Assembly: GCF_042477335.2 (NCBI RefSeq)
Contig: NC_091245.1
Coordinates: forward strand, 35,908,501 to 35,972,500
Direction: 5' to 3'
DNA length: 64,000 nt
DNA from: Ovis canadensis
Lineage: Eukaryota; Chordata; Mammalia; Artiodactyla; Bovidae
How positions within the stretch are numbered: the first letter of the stretch is position 1; each line of letters begins with the position of its first letter. Below are positions 1 through 11,248 of this stretch, piece by piece. The notes below the pieces were generated by a model, which was not told the origin of the DNA, did no database searches, and saw only the letters and a program-made list of their open reading frames with translations. Made by a program: the position numbers and the translations under genes.

Positions 1-125
1 GACTGTAGCCTAGCAGGATCCCCTGTCCATGGGATTTCCCAGGCAAGAATACTGGAGTAGGTTGCCATTACCTTCTCCAGGAGATCTTCCCAACAGGGAT
101 CCAACCAAGGATCCAGGAAACCCGA
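1..125 (-). mobile_element. Bov-tA SINE, partial at window edge
   Basis: Reverse-complement Bov-tA sequence starting inside the BovA body and running into the tRNA-like head. It has the conserved motif for a Bov SINE (ggcaagaatactggagt) and the downstream cttcccaacagggatc block. The rest of the element lies left of the window. The head end is degenerate, so the right edge is approximate. Confidence 0.85.
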
Positions 126-194
126 GGTGGGATACTGTCTTTCAAGATGTGGCTTATACTTTGAACTGGTGGTACTTTGTCCTATTTAACTAAA

Positions 195-930
195 ATACAT
201 GGCTCTGGAAAACAAAGGGTGAAAGGTGAAAGTGGCCATCCCAACTCTCATGCCCTCTGATCCACTTGCAGAATCTGTGCTTCCATTTCTCTAATCTTAG
301 TCTCTGTCAGGTTACCGAACCTAGTTCTACGGTGGGGACAAACATTTTTCCAGGGGATAAAGTAGGGCTCTACTTAACTGGATGCTGTAACTACTACTGA
401 GTCACTTTGGACTCCTCATATGTCATTAGACCAGGCTGCTAAGAGGAGCATTACTGTACTAGCTGTGGCAATTTAATCTTCCTGTCACTATCAGGAGAAA
501 GGAGGATTGCTATACTAACCCAGAGGAATCACTGGGGTATCTCTTCATATTTGCATACCTGGTAATGGTCAACTACAACAAACATACTTGAACGAGGACA
601 GAGCACCTAGTTGCTATCTCGTAGGTGTTAAAGTTTGAGTCACCCCACTAGGCAGATAACCCAGACCAACTAACATGCTAGACAAGGGTGAGGGGAATCC
701 AGGATGGAAAATTGATAAAGGAGTTGAATGTAAATTTTGCCCTTTAGACAAACTATAGGAGTAGGCTGTAGCTTGTTGTACAAACTCTATTGCTTTCATG
801 TTCAAGGGTATCACAAGTGGCCACCACATTGGATGTGAAATATTGGATATTCCTCTCAGAGAATTAGTGAGAACACCTTCATGTATTTTTTTCCCCCTTA
901 AAGATATATATTATAGTCCTGGAGCTTCTT
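195..930 (+). mobile_element. Degenerate ERVL/MaLR-type internal sequence
   Basis: The order of short blocks resembles the 3' internal part of mammalian ERVL/MaLR elements: a run reading actactgagtcactttgg, then tcattagaccaggctgct, then a gtttgagtcaccccac block and a gtgaggggaatccagga block. No open frame survives and no LTR is visible next to it. This is an ancient class III fossil recognised by eye. Positions 931-1163 show nothing I can name. Confidence 0.45.
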
Positions 931-1163
931 AGGATAGGAGACAATAAACGGATCTGAGTGGTGCAAGAGGCTGTCAGTCTCCATATTAAACTTTCCTTTG
1001 GAGTTCAGTGGTTTTCTGGCTGGATTCATCAGTCTCTGTTTGAACTTTGCTGGCCAATTCCTGTGGTTGTATTGCTTTCACCAGATTCTTGTGAATCCAT
1101 CCCAGATGCTCACAGTAAGCTCACCCTACAACTGGCTCCCAGAGATAGAATTTATATCTATCT

Positions 1164-4100
1164 GGTTCAGTTCAGTCACTTAGTCATGTCCAACTCTTTA
1201 TTTGGACAAAGGACCGCAGTCCCAAGGACTGCAGTATGCCAGGCTTCCTTGTGCATCACCAACTCCCAGAGCTTGCTCAATCTCATGTCCATCAAGTCAT
1301 TGATGCCATCTAACCATCTCATCCTCTGTCATCCCCTTTTCCTCCTGCCTTCTATCTTTCCAGCATCAGGGGCTTTTCAAATAAGTCACTTCTTTGCATC
1401 AGGTGGCCAAAGTTTTGGAGTTTCAGCTTCAGCATCAGTCCTTCCAATGAATATTCAAGACTGATTTACTTTAGGATTGACTGGTTTGATCTCCTTGCAG
1501 TCTAGTGGACTCTCAAGAGTCTTCTCCCATACCACAGTTCAAGAGCAGCAATTCTTTGGTGCTCAGCTTTCTTTATAGTCCAACTCTCACATCCATACAT
1601 GACTACTGGAAAAGCCATAATTTGACTAGGTGGACCTTTACTGGCAAAGTAAAATCTCTGTTTTTTAATATGCTGTCTAGGTTTGTCATAGCTTTTCTTC
1701 CAAGGAGCAAATGTCTTTTAATTTCATGGCTGCAGTCACCATCTGCAGTGATTTTGGAGCCCAAGAAAATAGTCTGTCACAGTTTTTATTGTTTCCCCAT
1801 CTATTTGTTATGAAGTAATGGGACCGGATGCCATGATCATAGTTTTTTGAATATTGAGTTTTAAGCCAGCTTTTTCATTCTCCTTTCAATTTCATCAAGA
1901 GGATCTTTAGTTTTTGTTTGCTTTCTGCCATAAAGGTGGTGTCATCTGCATATCTGAGGTTATTGATATTTCTCCCAGCAGTTGATTCCAGCTTGTGCTT
2001 CATGCAATCCAGTATTTCACAAGAGGTACTCTGCATACAAGTTAAATAAGCCCGTGACAATATGCAGCCTTGATGTACTCCTTTCCTAATTTGGAACCAG
2101 TCTGTTATTCCATGTCTGGTTCTAACTATTGATTTTTGACCTGCATAAGATTTCTCAGGAAGCAGGTAATGTGGTCTGGTATTCCCATCTCTTGAAGAAT
2201 TTTCCAGTTTGTTGTGACCCACATAGTCAAAGGCTTTGGTGTAATCAATAAAGCAGAAGTAGATGTTTGTTTGGAACTCTCTTGCTTTTTTTTTTTTTTT
2301 ATGATCCAACGGATGTTGGGAATTTGATCTCTGGTTCCTCTGCCTTTTCTAAAACCAGCTTGAACATCTGGAAGTTGATGATTCATGTACTGTTGAAGAC
2401 TGTCTTGGAGACTGTCTTTGGAGAATTTTGAGCATTGCTTTGCAAACATTGATATGAGTGAAACTGTGTGATAGTTTGAACATTCTTTGGCATTGGCTTT
2501 CTTTGGGATTGGAATGAAAACTGACCTTTTCCAGTCCTGTGGCCACTGCTGAGTTTTCCAAATTTGCCGGCATGTTGAGTTCAGTACTTTCAGAGCCTCA
2601 TCTTTTAGGATTTAAAATAGCTCAACTGGAATTCCATCGCCTCCACTAGCTTTGTTCATAGTGATGCTTCCTAAGCCCACTTGACTTTGCATTACAGGAT
2701 ATCTGGCTCTAGGTGAGTGATCACACCATCATGGTTATCTGGGTCATGAAGATCTTTTTTTGTATAGTTCTTCTGCATATTCTCTTCTTAATATCTTCTG
2801 TTTCAGTTAGGTCCATACCATTTCTGTCCTTTATTGAGCCCATCTTTGCATGAAATGTTCCCTTGGTATCTCTAATTTCCTTGAAGAGATCTCTAGTCTC
2901 TCCCATTCTATTATTTTCCTCTATTTCTTTGCATTGATTATGTAGGAAGACTTTTTTTTGTCTCTCCTTGCTATTCTTTGGAACTCTGCATTCAGATGCT
3001 TTTATCTTTCCTTTTCTCCTTTGCCTTTAGCTTCTCTTCTTTTCTCATCTATTTGTAAGGCCTCCTCGCACAACCATTTTGCCTTTTTGCATTTCTTTTT
3101 CTTGGGATGGTCTTGATCAGTGCCTCCTGTACAATATTATGAACCTCTGTTCATAGTTCTTCAGACACTCTTGTCTATCAGATCTAATCCCTTGGATCTA
3201 TTTCACACTTCCACTGTATAATCCTAAGGGATTTGCTTTAGGTCATACCTGAATGGTCTAGTGGTTTTCCCTACTTTCTTCAATTTAAGTCTGAATTTTG
3301 CAATAAGGAGTTCGTGATCTGAGCCACAGTCAGCTCCTGGTCTTGTTTTTGCTGACTGTATAGAGCTTTTCTATCTTTGGCTGCAGAGAATATAATCAGT
3401 CTGATTTCAGCATTGACCACATGGTGATGTCCATGTGTAGAGTCTTCTCTTGTGTTGTTGGAAGAGGGTGTTTGCTATGACCAGTGTGTTCTCTTGGCAA
3501 AACTCTGCTAGCCTTTGCCCTGCTTCATTTTGTACTCCAAGGCCAAATTTCCCTGTTACTCCAGGTATCTCTTGACTTTCTACTTTTGAATTTCAGTCCC
3601 TATGATAAAAAGGACATCTTTTTTTGGGTGTTAGTTCTAGAAGGTCTTGTAGGTCTTCATAGGGCTGTTCAACTTCAGCTTCTTCAGCATTACTGGTTGA
3701 TGCATAGACTTGAATTACTGTGATATTTGTTGGCTTGCCTTGGAAATGAACAGAGATCATTCTGTTGTTTTTGAGATTGTTCCCAAGTACTGCATTTTGG
3801 ACTCTTGTTGACTATGAGGACTACTTCATTTCTTCTCAGGGATTCTTGCCCACAGTAGTAGATATAATGGTCATCTGAATTCACCCATTCCAGTCCATTT
3901 TAGTTCACTGATTCCTAAAATATCAATGTTCACTTGTGCCATCTCCTGTGTGACCACTTCTCATTTACCTTAATTTATGGACCTAATGTTCCAGGTTCCT
4001 ATGCAATATTGTTCTTTACAGCATTGCACTTTACTTCCATCACCAGTCACATCCATAACTGGGTGTTGCTTTCACTTTGTCTCCATCTCTTCATTCTTTT

Positions 4101-4325
4101 TGGAGTTATTTCTACACTCTTCTCCAGTAGCATATGGGCACCTACCAACCTGGGGAATTCACCTTTTAGTGTCATATCTTTTTGCCTTTTCATACTATTC
4201 ATGGAATTCTCAAGGCAAGAATACTGAAGTTATTTACCATTCCCTTTTCCACTGGACCACATTTTGTCAGAACATTCCACCATGACCCATCCATTTTGGG
4301 TGGCCATACATGGCATGGCTCATAT
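1164..4325 (-). mobile_element. BovB LINE (RTE clade), near-complete copy A, dead
   Basis: About 3.16 kb of antisense BovB. The 3' tail (ttcagttcag repeat) is at the left edge and the 5' part reaches the right edge. BovB encodes an APE-type endonuclease followed by a reverse transcriptase that retrotransposes by target-primed reverse transcription and mobilises Bov SINEs. A surviving open piece at 1875-2309 contains the RT palm with FIDYTKAFD and, at 1941-1952, the catalytic YADD box intact. The reading frame is broken throughout by shifts, and a 15-T run at 2286-2300 (A run in sense) has expanded inside the RT. The endonuclease half (about 3.3-4.2 kb) retains only short frames. I saw no clear TSD. 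Confidence 0.95.
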
Positions 4326-5486
4326 TAGCTTGCATTAATAATCAGCACCCTAATTCAAACCACTAACTTGTAAATATTTAGCCTTACAGAGACTTCAAGA
4401 AAAAAACAGTACAACAGAAAGTGATTTAGTGGTGGTACATCACTAGACATTTTATTAATCAATTATTAATAAAATAATAATAGATAGATGCTAGATATTG
4501 AATTATATAAAAATATACAATAAGGCACAGATTCCTCAATCAAGAAGGTAACAGTCTTGCAAAAGTGATAGGAAAAATAGTGACAATATAAACTTAAAAG
4601 ATTCACAAGTTCTAATAGTTGAGAACAAAGCAACTTTGGGATTTCTCACAGGATCTTAGGACTGGCTGCAGTTGAGAGCTATTTAATAAAACCAGCAGCT
4701 GTAAATTTTCATTTCTTTCATTTCTTTGTTGGAGGTTTGAGAGATGACATGAAAATCCTATGGTAGACAGAAAGTTCCTACTGGTTAAAGTGTTCCATTA
4801 GGACGTTCTGTTATACTTTGGAGTGTTATAGGATCCTTCTGTTCTTTTAAGCAAGAACATCTACTTTCCATGCTCCCACAGGGACATTTATTGAGATCTG
4901 AGGCAGATGTGTTGTCTCATCAAGTTGTACGCTTAGGGTAAACAGGGGAAAGCTGAGTCCAGTGGCTTTCTAGATAGCAGTGCCTTTTGTTTGACTTGAA
5001 GAGACCATCTTATCCTCAGTGTTGAATCATGATTAGCACCTATTGATTCTCATCATTTCAGACTATCTTGAGATTCATTGTGTGGGGCACCAGGATAGAA
5101 CTTTCATTCTTGCAGCTTGGAGTTTACATGACACTCAACGATAAGACAAATACTATAGGAGGAAGTGTGGCACGAAGTGTATCTTTCATAAAGATAAGAA
5201 AAATAATTTTGGCTCTTTCTTTTCCTAGTTTCCAGTTACACTTATGAATGTATTTAGAAGTTTGCTTTTTCATCATTATTTACATTAGACAGTTATTACT
5301 GGTTCAGTCCTGGCCTAGCTCAGCTAACACTTGGAGAGAGTGAAGGAATCTCATGGAATTTCATGGAATTGGAGCAGACTGAATTTTTTTAAAAAAAGAA
5401 ATCTGCTCCTGTCTGTTTTAGGAATCTTGTGGATTGCAGGAAAGCCACCAGGATATTGGTGCCTGCTTTGAAGCCATGTGGCTGCT
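4326..5486. other. Unassigned sequence between BovB and SINE
   Basis: No gene or confidently named repeat in about 1.16 kb. Positions 5085-5180 faintly resemble antisense L2 (ggcaccaggatagaac, then a gagtttac-like block). The left part is AT-rich with many TAAT runs. Confidence 0.4.
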
Positions 5487-5499
5487 AATGAAACACTAG

Positions 5500-5771
5500 C
5501 TGCTACTGCTAAGTCGCTTCAGTCATGTCCGACTCTGTGCAATCCCATAGACGGCAGCCCACCAGGCTCCCCCATCCCCGGGATTCTCTAGGCAAGAATG
5601 TTAGAGTGGGTTGCCAATTCCTTCTCCAATGCATGAAAGTGAAAAGTGAAAGTGAAGTCACTCAGTCATGTATGACTTTTAGCGACCCCATGGACTGCAG
5701 CCTACCAGGCTCCTCCACCCATGGGATTTTCCAGGCAAGAGTACTGGAGTGGGGTGCCATTGCCTTCTCTG
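5500..5771 (-). mobile_element. BOV-A2 SINE, full-length dimer
   Basis: Two BovA monomers joined by the atgcatgaaagtgaaaag linker, in reverse complement, with the (ctg)n-type tail at the left. It is bounded by a perfect 13-bp TSD, aatgaaacactag, at 5487-5499 and 5772-5784. That fixes both edges and shows an intact insertion. BOV-A2 is non-autonomous and uses BovB machinery. Confidence 0.95.
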
Positions 5772-5814
5772 AATGAAACACTAGGGCTCATTTCAGATTT
5801 GCAATATCTGTGGG

Positions 5815-6402
5815 AAGCATAGTTCTCAGAATGACCTTGATATAATCTTTATCTCTGTATAATGAATGCCTCTCCTTTGAATGTGAGTAGAAGCTATGGA
5901 TATGATGAGGTATCACCCTCATGATTATGTTATATGATCATATGGCCAAAGGAGGCTATTTGAGCATAGGTCTAATGTAATCACATGAACCCTTAAAAAG
6001 CAGTGAGTTTTATGTGGCTGGTATTAGAAGGAGAACTCAGAGAGACTGCAAGTATGAAAAAGATTCCATGGTCTCCCACTGTCTTGAGGGGGCCATGTGA
6101 TGAGAAATGTGGGTGGTTTCTAGAAGCCGAGTATAGATTGTACTAACAGGTAGCAAGTGATTGGGACTTCAGTCCTATGACGGTAAAAAGTTGAGTTCTG
6201 CATAACAGAAATGAACTTGAAATAGTCCCTGAGCTCCAGATGAGAACACAGCTGGTTAATATCTTAATTTTAGCTGGAGTACAGAACATAGCCATGCAGT
6301 ACCAGATAGCTACCCTATGAAGCTGTGAGATAATGAAGAGGCATTGTGTTAAACTCCTAAGTATGATGGACTTTTTTTTTTAGCAATAGAAAATCAATAC
6401 AA
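5815..6402 (+). mobile_element. MLT1-type MaLR solo LTR, old
   Basis: Plus-strand similarity to mammalian MLT1 LTRs along the whole length. Blocks include gaatgtgagtagaagctatg, a gattatgtta block, ctaatgtaatcaca, a gacttcagtcctatgac block, a gagctccagatgagaac block and the closing gctgtgagataatg. The final bases read agcaatagaaaatcaatac, typical of the LTR end. There is no internal region beside it, so it is a solo LTR that predates ruminants. Confidence 0.75.
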
Positions 6403-6434
6403 GATACAAAGGTGGAAATAGTTTGAACTGCAGA

Positions 6435-6625
6435 TTTACAATCACATATGAATTCATCCTGAACATTTCTTATATGCTGGTTGATTTGGGGCTTAATTAT
6501 AGATGTTTATTTCCTCATCTGTAAAGGGATAGAATAATACCCATTTAACTCCTAGGATTATTATCACAATTAAATGAGACACAACTTACACAATACCTGG
6601 CACAAAATAAACATTATTTCCTACT
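6435..6625 (+). mobile_element. MIR SINE, 3' two thirds
   Basis: Shows the MIR order: tttcctcatctgtaaa, an aataatacccat block, attaaatgagac, then acctggcacaaaataaac. The tRNA-like head is not clear. Positions 6626-6934 that follow hold nothing recognisable. Confidence 0.75.
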
Positions 6626-6990
6626 CCCTAGTATGACTGTCCAGGTCAACCTATTTAAAGAAGATAGAAAAAGCCTGTACTAGATACTGTGATTTGCAGG
6701 AATTGTAGCTATATATGTCTTTGAAAGGGGAGGAGAATGGAGCTCGGAAGAGTAACATTTAAGTACAAGGTAGGGAAGCAGATCAGGCTTCTGATCCTTG
6801 GAAGCAGAATAGAACCCAAGAGTAGGGTGACTCAAAGCCAGAATCTATAGAGTCCCACACATTCTAGACAGGATGGAAAAATCTAAAGTCTGGAAGTGGT
6901 GTCAACCCATATACCTAGGAAAAAAATATTTCCAGTCATTTTTTATTTATTCATTCACCAAATTTTAATTGAACACTTGTAAGCATGGTA

Positions 6991-7786
6991 TGGGAAATAG
7001 ATGGGGAAACAGTGGAAACAGTGTCAGACTTAATTTTTTGGGGTTCCAAAATCACTGCAGATGGTGATTGCAGCCATGAAATTAAAAGATGCTTACTCCT
7101 TAGAAGAAAAGTTATGACCAACCTAGATAGCATATTCAAAAGCAGAGACATTACTTTGCCAACAAAGGTCTGTCTAGTCAAGGCTATGGTTTTTCCAGTG
7201 GTCATATATGGATGTGAGAGTTGGACTGTGAAGAAAGCTGAGTGCCAAAGAATTGATGCTTTTGAAGTGTGGTGTTGAAGCAGACTCTTGAGAGTCCCTT
7301 GGACTGCAAGGAGATGGAACCAGTCCAGTCTAAAGGAGATCACTCCTTGGTGTTCATTGGAAGGACTGATACTCATGGGGAGGGAGGTGGGGTGGTTCAG
7401 GATGGGAAGCACATGTGCACCCATGGCAGATTCATGTTGATGTATGGCAAAACCAATACAATATTATAAAGTAGCCTCCAATTAAATAAATTTATATTAA
7501 AAAATAAAAATTAAAAAAATTAAAGTGGAAACTCCAATACTATGGCCACCTCATGTGAAGAGTTGACTCATTGGAAAAGACCCTGATGCTGGGAGGGATT
7601 GGGGGCAGGAGGAGAAGGGGACGACCGAGGATGAGATGGCTGGATGGCATCACAGACTCGATGGACATGAGTTTGAGTGAACTCCAGGAGTTGGTGATGG
7701 ACAGAGAGGCCTGGCGTGCTGCGATTCATGGGGTCGCAAAGAGTTGGACACGCCTGAGCGACTGAACTGAACTGAACTGAACTGAT
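6991..7786 (+). mobile_element. BovB LINE copy B, 5'-truncated, carrying an L1 tail
   Basis: BovB 3' end from the RT C-terminal coding part (ITADGDCSHEIKR, PVVIYGCESWTVKKAE, LESPLDCKE) to the (ctgaa)n tail. The TSD gcatggta is at 6983-6990 and 7787-7794. An L1 3' end at 7376-7523 interrupts it. The remaining sense frame is short and broken. Confidence 0.93.
7376..7523 (+). mobile_element. Ruminant L1 3' end, 148 bp, nested in BovB
   Basis: Contains the 3' UTR signature of ruminant L1: gttcaggatgggaagcacat, acccatggcagattcatg, accaatacaatattataaag and cctccaattaaataaa, then an A-rich tail. The BovB sequence resumes immediately after. A few bases of BovB seem lost at the junction, so the TSD is unclear. 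It is the youngest of the three layers L2, BovB, L1. Confidence 0.85.
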
Positions 7787-8104
7787 GCATGGTAATTGTG
7801 CAGGATACTATTATAGCAGTGAATGAAATATGAAAATTTCTGCCCTCCTGGACTTACATTTTAGTAGGGAGATGCAGGCAATAAATAAGATGATTTTTCA
7901 GGTGGTGATAAGCATTGAGGAGAAAAATAAGTCCAAAAAAGAAGATAAAACATGCAAGTAAAGTGGCCCTCCAGATCGCAGTTTGAAGTAGGGTAGTTAA
8001 TGTATGTCTCTTGAAGGAGAGACCATGAAGCAAAGATCCAGGGAGTGAGGAAGATGAATATCTGGGGAAAGGACACTCCAAGAAGAGGTGGTGTGGCTGA
8101 AAAA

Positions 8105-8425
8105 GTTCTCCATTATCTGCTCCAACTAAACAAAACAATGGCATTGGATTCCATTTATGCAAGATACCTAGAACAGTCAAATTCATAGAGTCAGAAGTAC
8201 ACTAGCAGATGCTGAGGGATGGTGGGAGGGGAGGGAGAATGGAGAGCTAGTGTTTAATAGGGACAGAGTTTCAGTTTAGGAAGGTGAAAAGGGAGATGGA
8301 TGATGGTGTGAGTTGCACAACAATGTAAATTCACTTAGTGCCACCGAATTGTACTGCTAAACATGGTTAAAATAGTATGTTTTATATTATGTGACTTTTA
8401 TCACAGTAAGAAAACGTTAAAAAAC
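8105..8425 (+). mobile_element. Old L1 (L1M-type) 3' end
   Basis: Plus-strand old L1 3' UTR pattern: attccatttatgcaag, a cagtcaaattcatagag block, gagggatggtgggagggg, a ttgcacaacaatgtaaat block and ccgaattgtactgctaa, ending in an A-rich stretch. The same block order recurs at 9720-10460, so these are two copies of one family. Confidence 0.7.
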
Positions 8426-8515
8426 TAATAGCTATTCTCACAATGCCCAGACAATATTTACTAATCCAGTCAAGAAGGTGTTTAAACAACAATATTTGAT
8501 TTCCAGTGTTTAAAT

Positions 8516-8648
8516 GCTGCTGCTGCTGCTAAGTCACATCAGTTGTGTCTGACTCTGTGTGACCCCATGGACAGCAGCCTGCTAGGCTCCTCTGTCCACA
8601 GGATTCTTCAGGCAAGAATACTGCAGTGGGTTGCCATTTCCTTCTCCA
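8516..8648 (-). mobile_element. BovA-type SINE monomer
   Basis: Reverse-complement BovA monomer with the ctgctgctgctaagtc end at left. An 11-bp TSD with one mismatch (agtgtttaaat at 8505-8515, agtatttaaat at 8649-8659) defines the edges. Confidence 0.9.
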
Positions 8649-8715
8649 AGTATTTAAATAATGCCCAGTAAAATGTCTGATAACTTCTCAAAAACTCATT
8701 TAGCTAAATATCTTT

Positions 8716-9302
8716 ATTCAGTTCAGTTCAATTCAGTTCTGTCACTCAATTGTGTCCGACTCTTTGAGACCCCATGAATTGGAGCACTCCAGGCCTCCCT
8801 GTCTATCACCAACTCCTGGAGTTCACTCAGACTCATGTCCATCGAGTCAATGATGCCATCCAGCCATCTCATCCTCTGTCATCCCTTTTCCTCCTGCCCC
8901 CAATCCCTCCCAGCATCAGAGTCTTTTCCAATGAGTCAGCTCTTTGCATGAGGTGGCCAAAGTACTGGAGTTCAGCTTTAGCATCATTCCTTCCAAAGAA
9001 ATCCCAGGGCTGATCTCCTTCAGAATGGACTGGTTGTATCTCCTTGTAGTCCAAGGGACTCTCAAGAGTCTTCTCCAGCACCACAGTTCAAAAGCATCAA
9101 TTCTTCGGTGCTCAGCTTTCTTCACAGTCCAACTCTCACATCCATACATGACCACAGGAAAAACTATAGCCTTGACTAGACGTACCTTTGTTGGCAAAGT
9201 AATGTCTCTGCTTTTGAATATGCTATCTAGATTGGTCATAACTTTTCTTCTAAGGAGTAAGCATCTTTTAATTTCATGGCTGCAATCACCATCTGCAGTG
9301 AC
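8716..9302 (-). mobile_element. BovB LINE copy C, 3' end only
   Basis: 587 bp of BovB antisense from the (ttcag)n tail to the RT C-terminal coding region (sense residues read GCESWTVKKAEHRR near 9100). The sense frame is interrupted. The open frame on the opposite strand at 8944-9378 is an antisense shadow. Confidence 0.93.
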
Positions 9303-9304
9303 TA

Positions 9305-9670
9305 GGTGTTATTTAAACCCGTGCTATGTGGCAGACAGTGCCATTAGTGCTGAGAACAACTCCTTGGTAAATAAGTAGATAGGGTCTCTTATCCATAAGG
9401 AGTTGACTTTCCTTAGAGAGTAGAGGAGACAGATATTAAACACAGTTGACAACCACATCATAAATTGTGATAAATATGAGGAAAGAAGGAGACAAGCAAG
9501 AGCCTGAGATGGAGGCTGGCAAGGTGAGTAGCTGGCTTATATTGGGTAAAAGAAGAGGGACTGGGAGAAGATGAAACTGAAATGACAGCCGTGTGGCAAT
9601 GGAGATGGCAGCCTGTGCAAAGGAGCGGGCTCTAGAGCACTTGGGAAACAAGTGGAGTTACTGCTGCTTT
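9305..9670 (-). mobile_element. L2 LINE 3' fragment
   Basis: Antisense L2 order: gtgctatgtggcagac, a gctgagaac block, gtctcttatccataaggag, a gtagaggagacagatatt block and a gataaatatgagg block. Divergence is high. Confidence 0.6.
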
Positions 9671-9719
9671 CTTCAATATTTGCCAAATAGAGTTGGATGC
9701 ATCTAAAATGATTTCCTAT

Positions 9720-10460
9720 CAGCACTGTTCAGCAATAGCCAAAAGGTAGAAACAGTCCAAATGTTCATCAGCTGGCGAATGGACAGATGAAATGTAGACT
9801 GTCCATACAATGGAGTATTATTCAGCCATATAAAGGAATGAAGTACTGACTCATGATATAATGTATGTGAATGTTAAAAACACGAAGCTTAGCGAAAGAA
9901 GATGCCAAGTATTGAAAGAACACAAATTGTATGATTCTGTTTACATAAAATCTTCAGAATAGGCAAATCCGTAGGGACAGAGAGGGATTAGTAGTTGCAA
10001 AGAGGTGCAAGTGGGAAATTGGAAGTGATTACTAACAGATATAGGGTTTCCATTTATGGTGAAGAAAAAGTTGTGGAACTAGATAGTGGTAATGGTCACA
10101 CAACATTGTGAATATACTTAATGCCACCAGACTGTATGCTGCTGATGCTGCTAAATCACTTCAGTCGTGTCCGACTCTGTGCAACCCCATAGATGGCAGC
10201 CCACCAGGCTCCCCCGTCCCTGGGATTCTCCAGGCAAGAACACTGGAGTGGGTTGCAATTTCCTTCTCCAATGCATGAAAATGAAACATGAAAGTGAAGT
10301 CGCTCAGTCGTGTCCGACTCTTAGCAATCCCATGGACTGCAGCCCACCAGGCTCCTCTGTCCGTGGGATTTTCCAGGCAAGATGTACAATTTGTACAAAT
10401 TGTTAAAATGGTACATTTTAGGTTGTTTATATATTTCCTCAATAAAAAATTATAGTAAAG
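9720..10460 (+). mobile_element. Old L1 3' region, split by BOV-A2
   Basis: The left part (9720-10137) reads as the ORF2 end and 3' UTR of an old L1, including a ggagtattattcagccat block and aggcaaatccgtaggga. The right part (10383-10460) continues with the tgtacaatttgtac block and an A-rich tail. A BOV-A2 sits between. Positions 9671-9719 are not assigned. Confidence 0.75.
10138..10382 (-). mobile_element. BOV-A2 SINE, slightly 5'-truncated
   Basis: Two BovA monomers in reverse complement with the linker near 10273-10300. The copy stops early inside the second monomer at ttttccaggcaag. It interrupts the old L1 above. Confidence 0.9.
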
Positions 10461-10800
10461 AAATGATATCAAAAGCAGATCTGTCTGTAGCAACTGTTTA
10501 ACTTTCCAGTTTACCAGACTTTTTACATGCTTGGGGGAAGTATGGGAGCAGGTGTCATGGTTTGGGGAAAGAGAAAAAGGTGTAGAAGAGTCACATAAGA
10601 GAGTAGGAACATGAATGAAATTAGCATGATTATCAAGCAGTCCTAAAGTTCTGCTTGAGTTTAATGATCACGAATTTAAAATAAAACCAATCAGCAGGGT
10701 TTTGTTTTTTCTCCACTCAGTTCTGTTGTGAGGATGATGAAGAGTAGGTAGAGAATTTTATTTAACCAGGGTTGATATTAAAAGTAAATTTGAAGCATTC
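10461..10800. other. Unassigned AT-rich sequence
   Basis: No gene or repeat family recognised. It lies between the old plus-strand L1 tail and the antisense L1 block. Confidence 0.4.
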
Positions 10801-11248
10801 TTATTTTATATTTAATTATATTTTTGCGAGTTATTTTTACTGCATTAGTTACATTACAGTCAGAGAATATGGTTTGTATGATGACGATTCTTTGAAAGTA
10901 GTTAAGATTGCTTTATGGCCTGGGACAGTTTTTCGTAAAGAGTCTACATGTGTTTAAATAAGATGTGTATTCTCTGACATTGATGCAAGACAGGTAGATA
11001 GATATTCATTAGATCAACTTTGGAAATTGTGTTGTTCCAGTTTTCTAGATCTTTATTGACCTCAGTGCTTAATTTTTCACAGATAATTGTGTTATGTAAT
11101 ATTCTAACAGATCATAGGTTTACCTGTTTCCATCTGAAATTTCACCTTATTTTATGCTTTATATTATTCTGAGGTTATCTTAAACACATATAGATATAGA
11201 ATCACTAAAATTACCAGAGAATTAAAACTTTCACTATTTTGTAGTAAC

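Larger units (their letters stand above)
6935..8060 (-). mobile_element. L2 LINE 3' fragment, split by BovB copy B
   Basis: The left part (6935-6990) has the antisense L2 motif tttattcattcacc...attgaacactt. The right part (7787-8060) continues with a ctggacttacattttagtagg block and the caataaataagatg block. The two halves join at the 8-bp TSD gcatggta of the BovB that interrupts them, so this L2 predates BovB here. Confidence 0.75.

Noticed and set aside
195-930. Surviving retroviral gene in the old ERVL-like region
   Set aside because: No open frame of useful length; only block similarity remains.
5815-6402. Pairing of the MLT1 LTR with the ERVL-like region at 195-930 as one element
   Set aside because: Over 1.1 kb of unassigned DNA and a BovB lie between, and I cannot show continuity.
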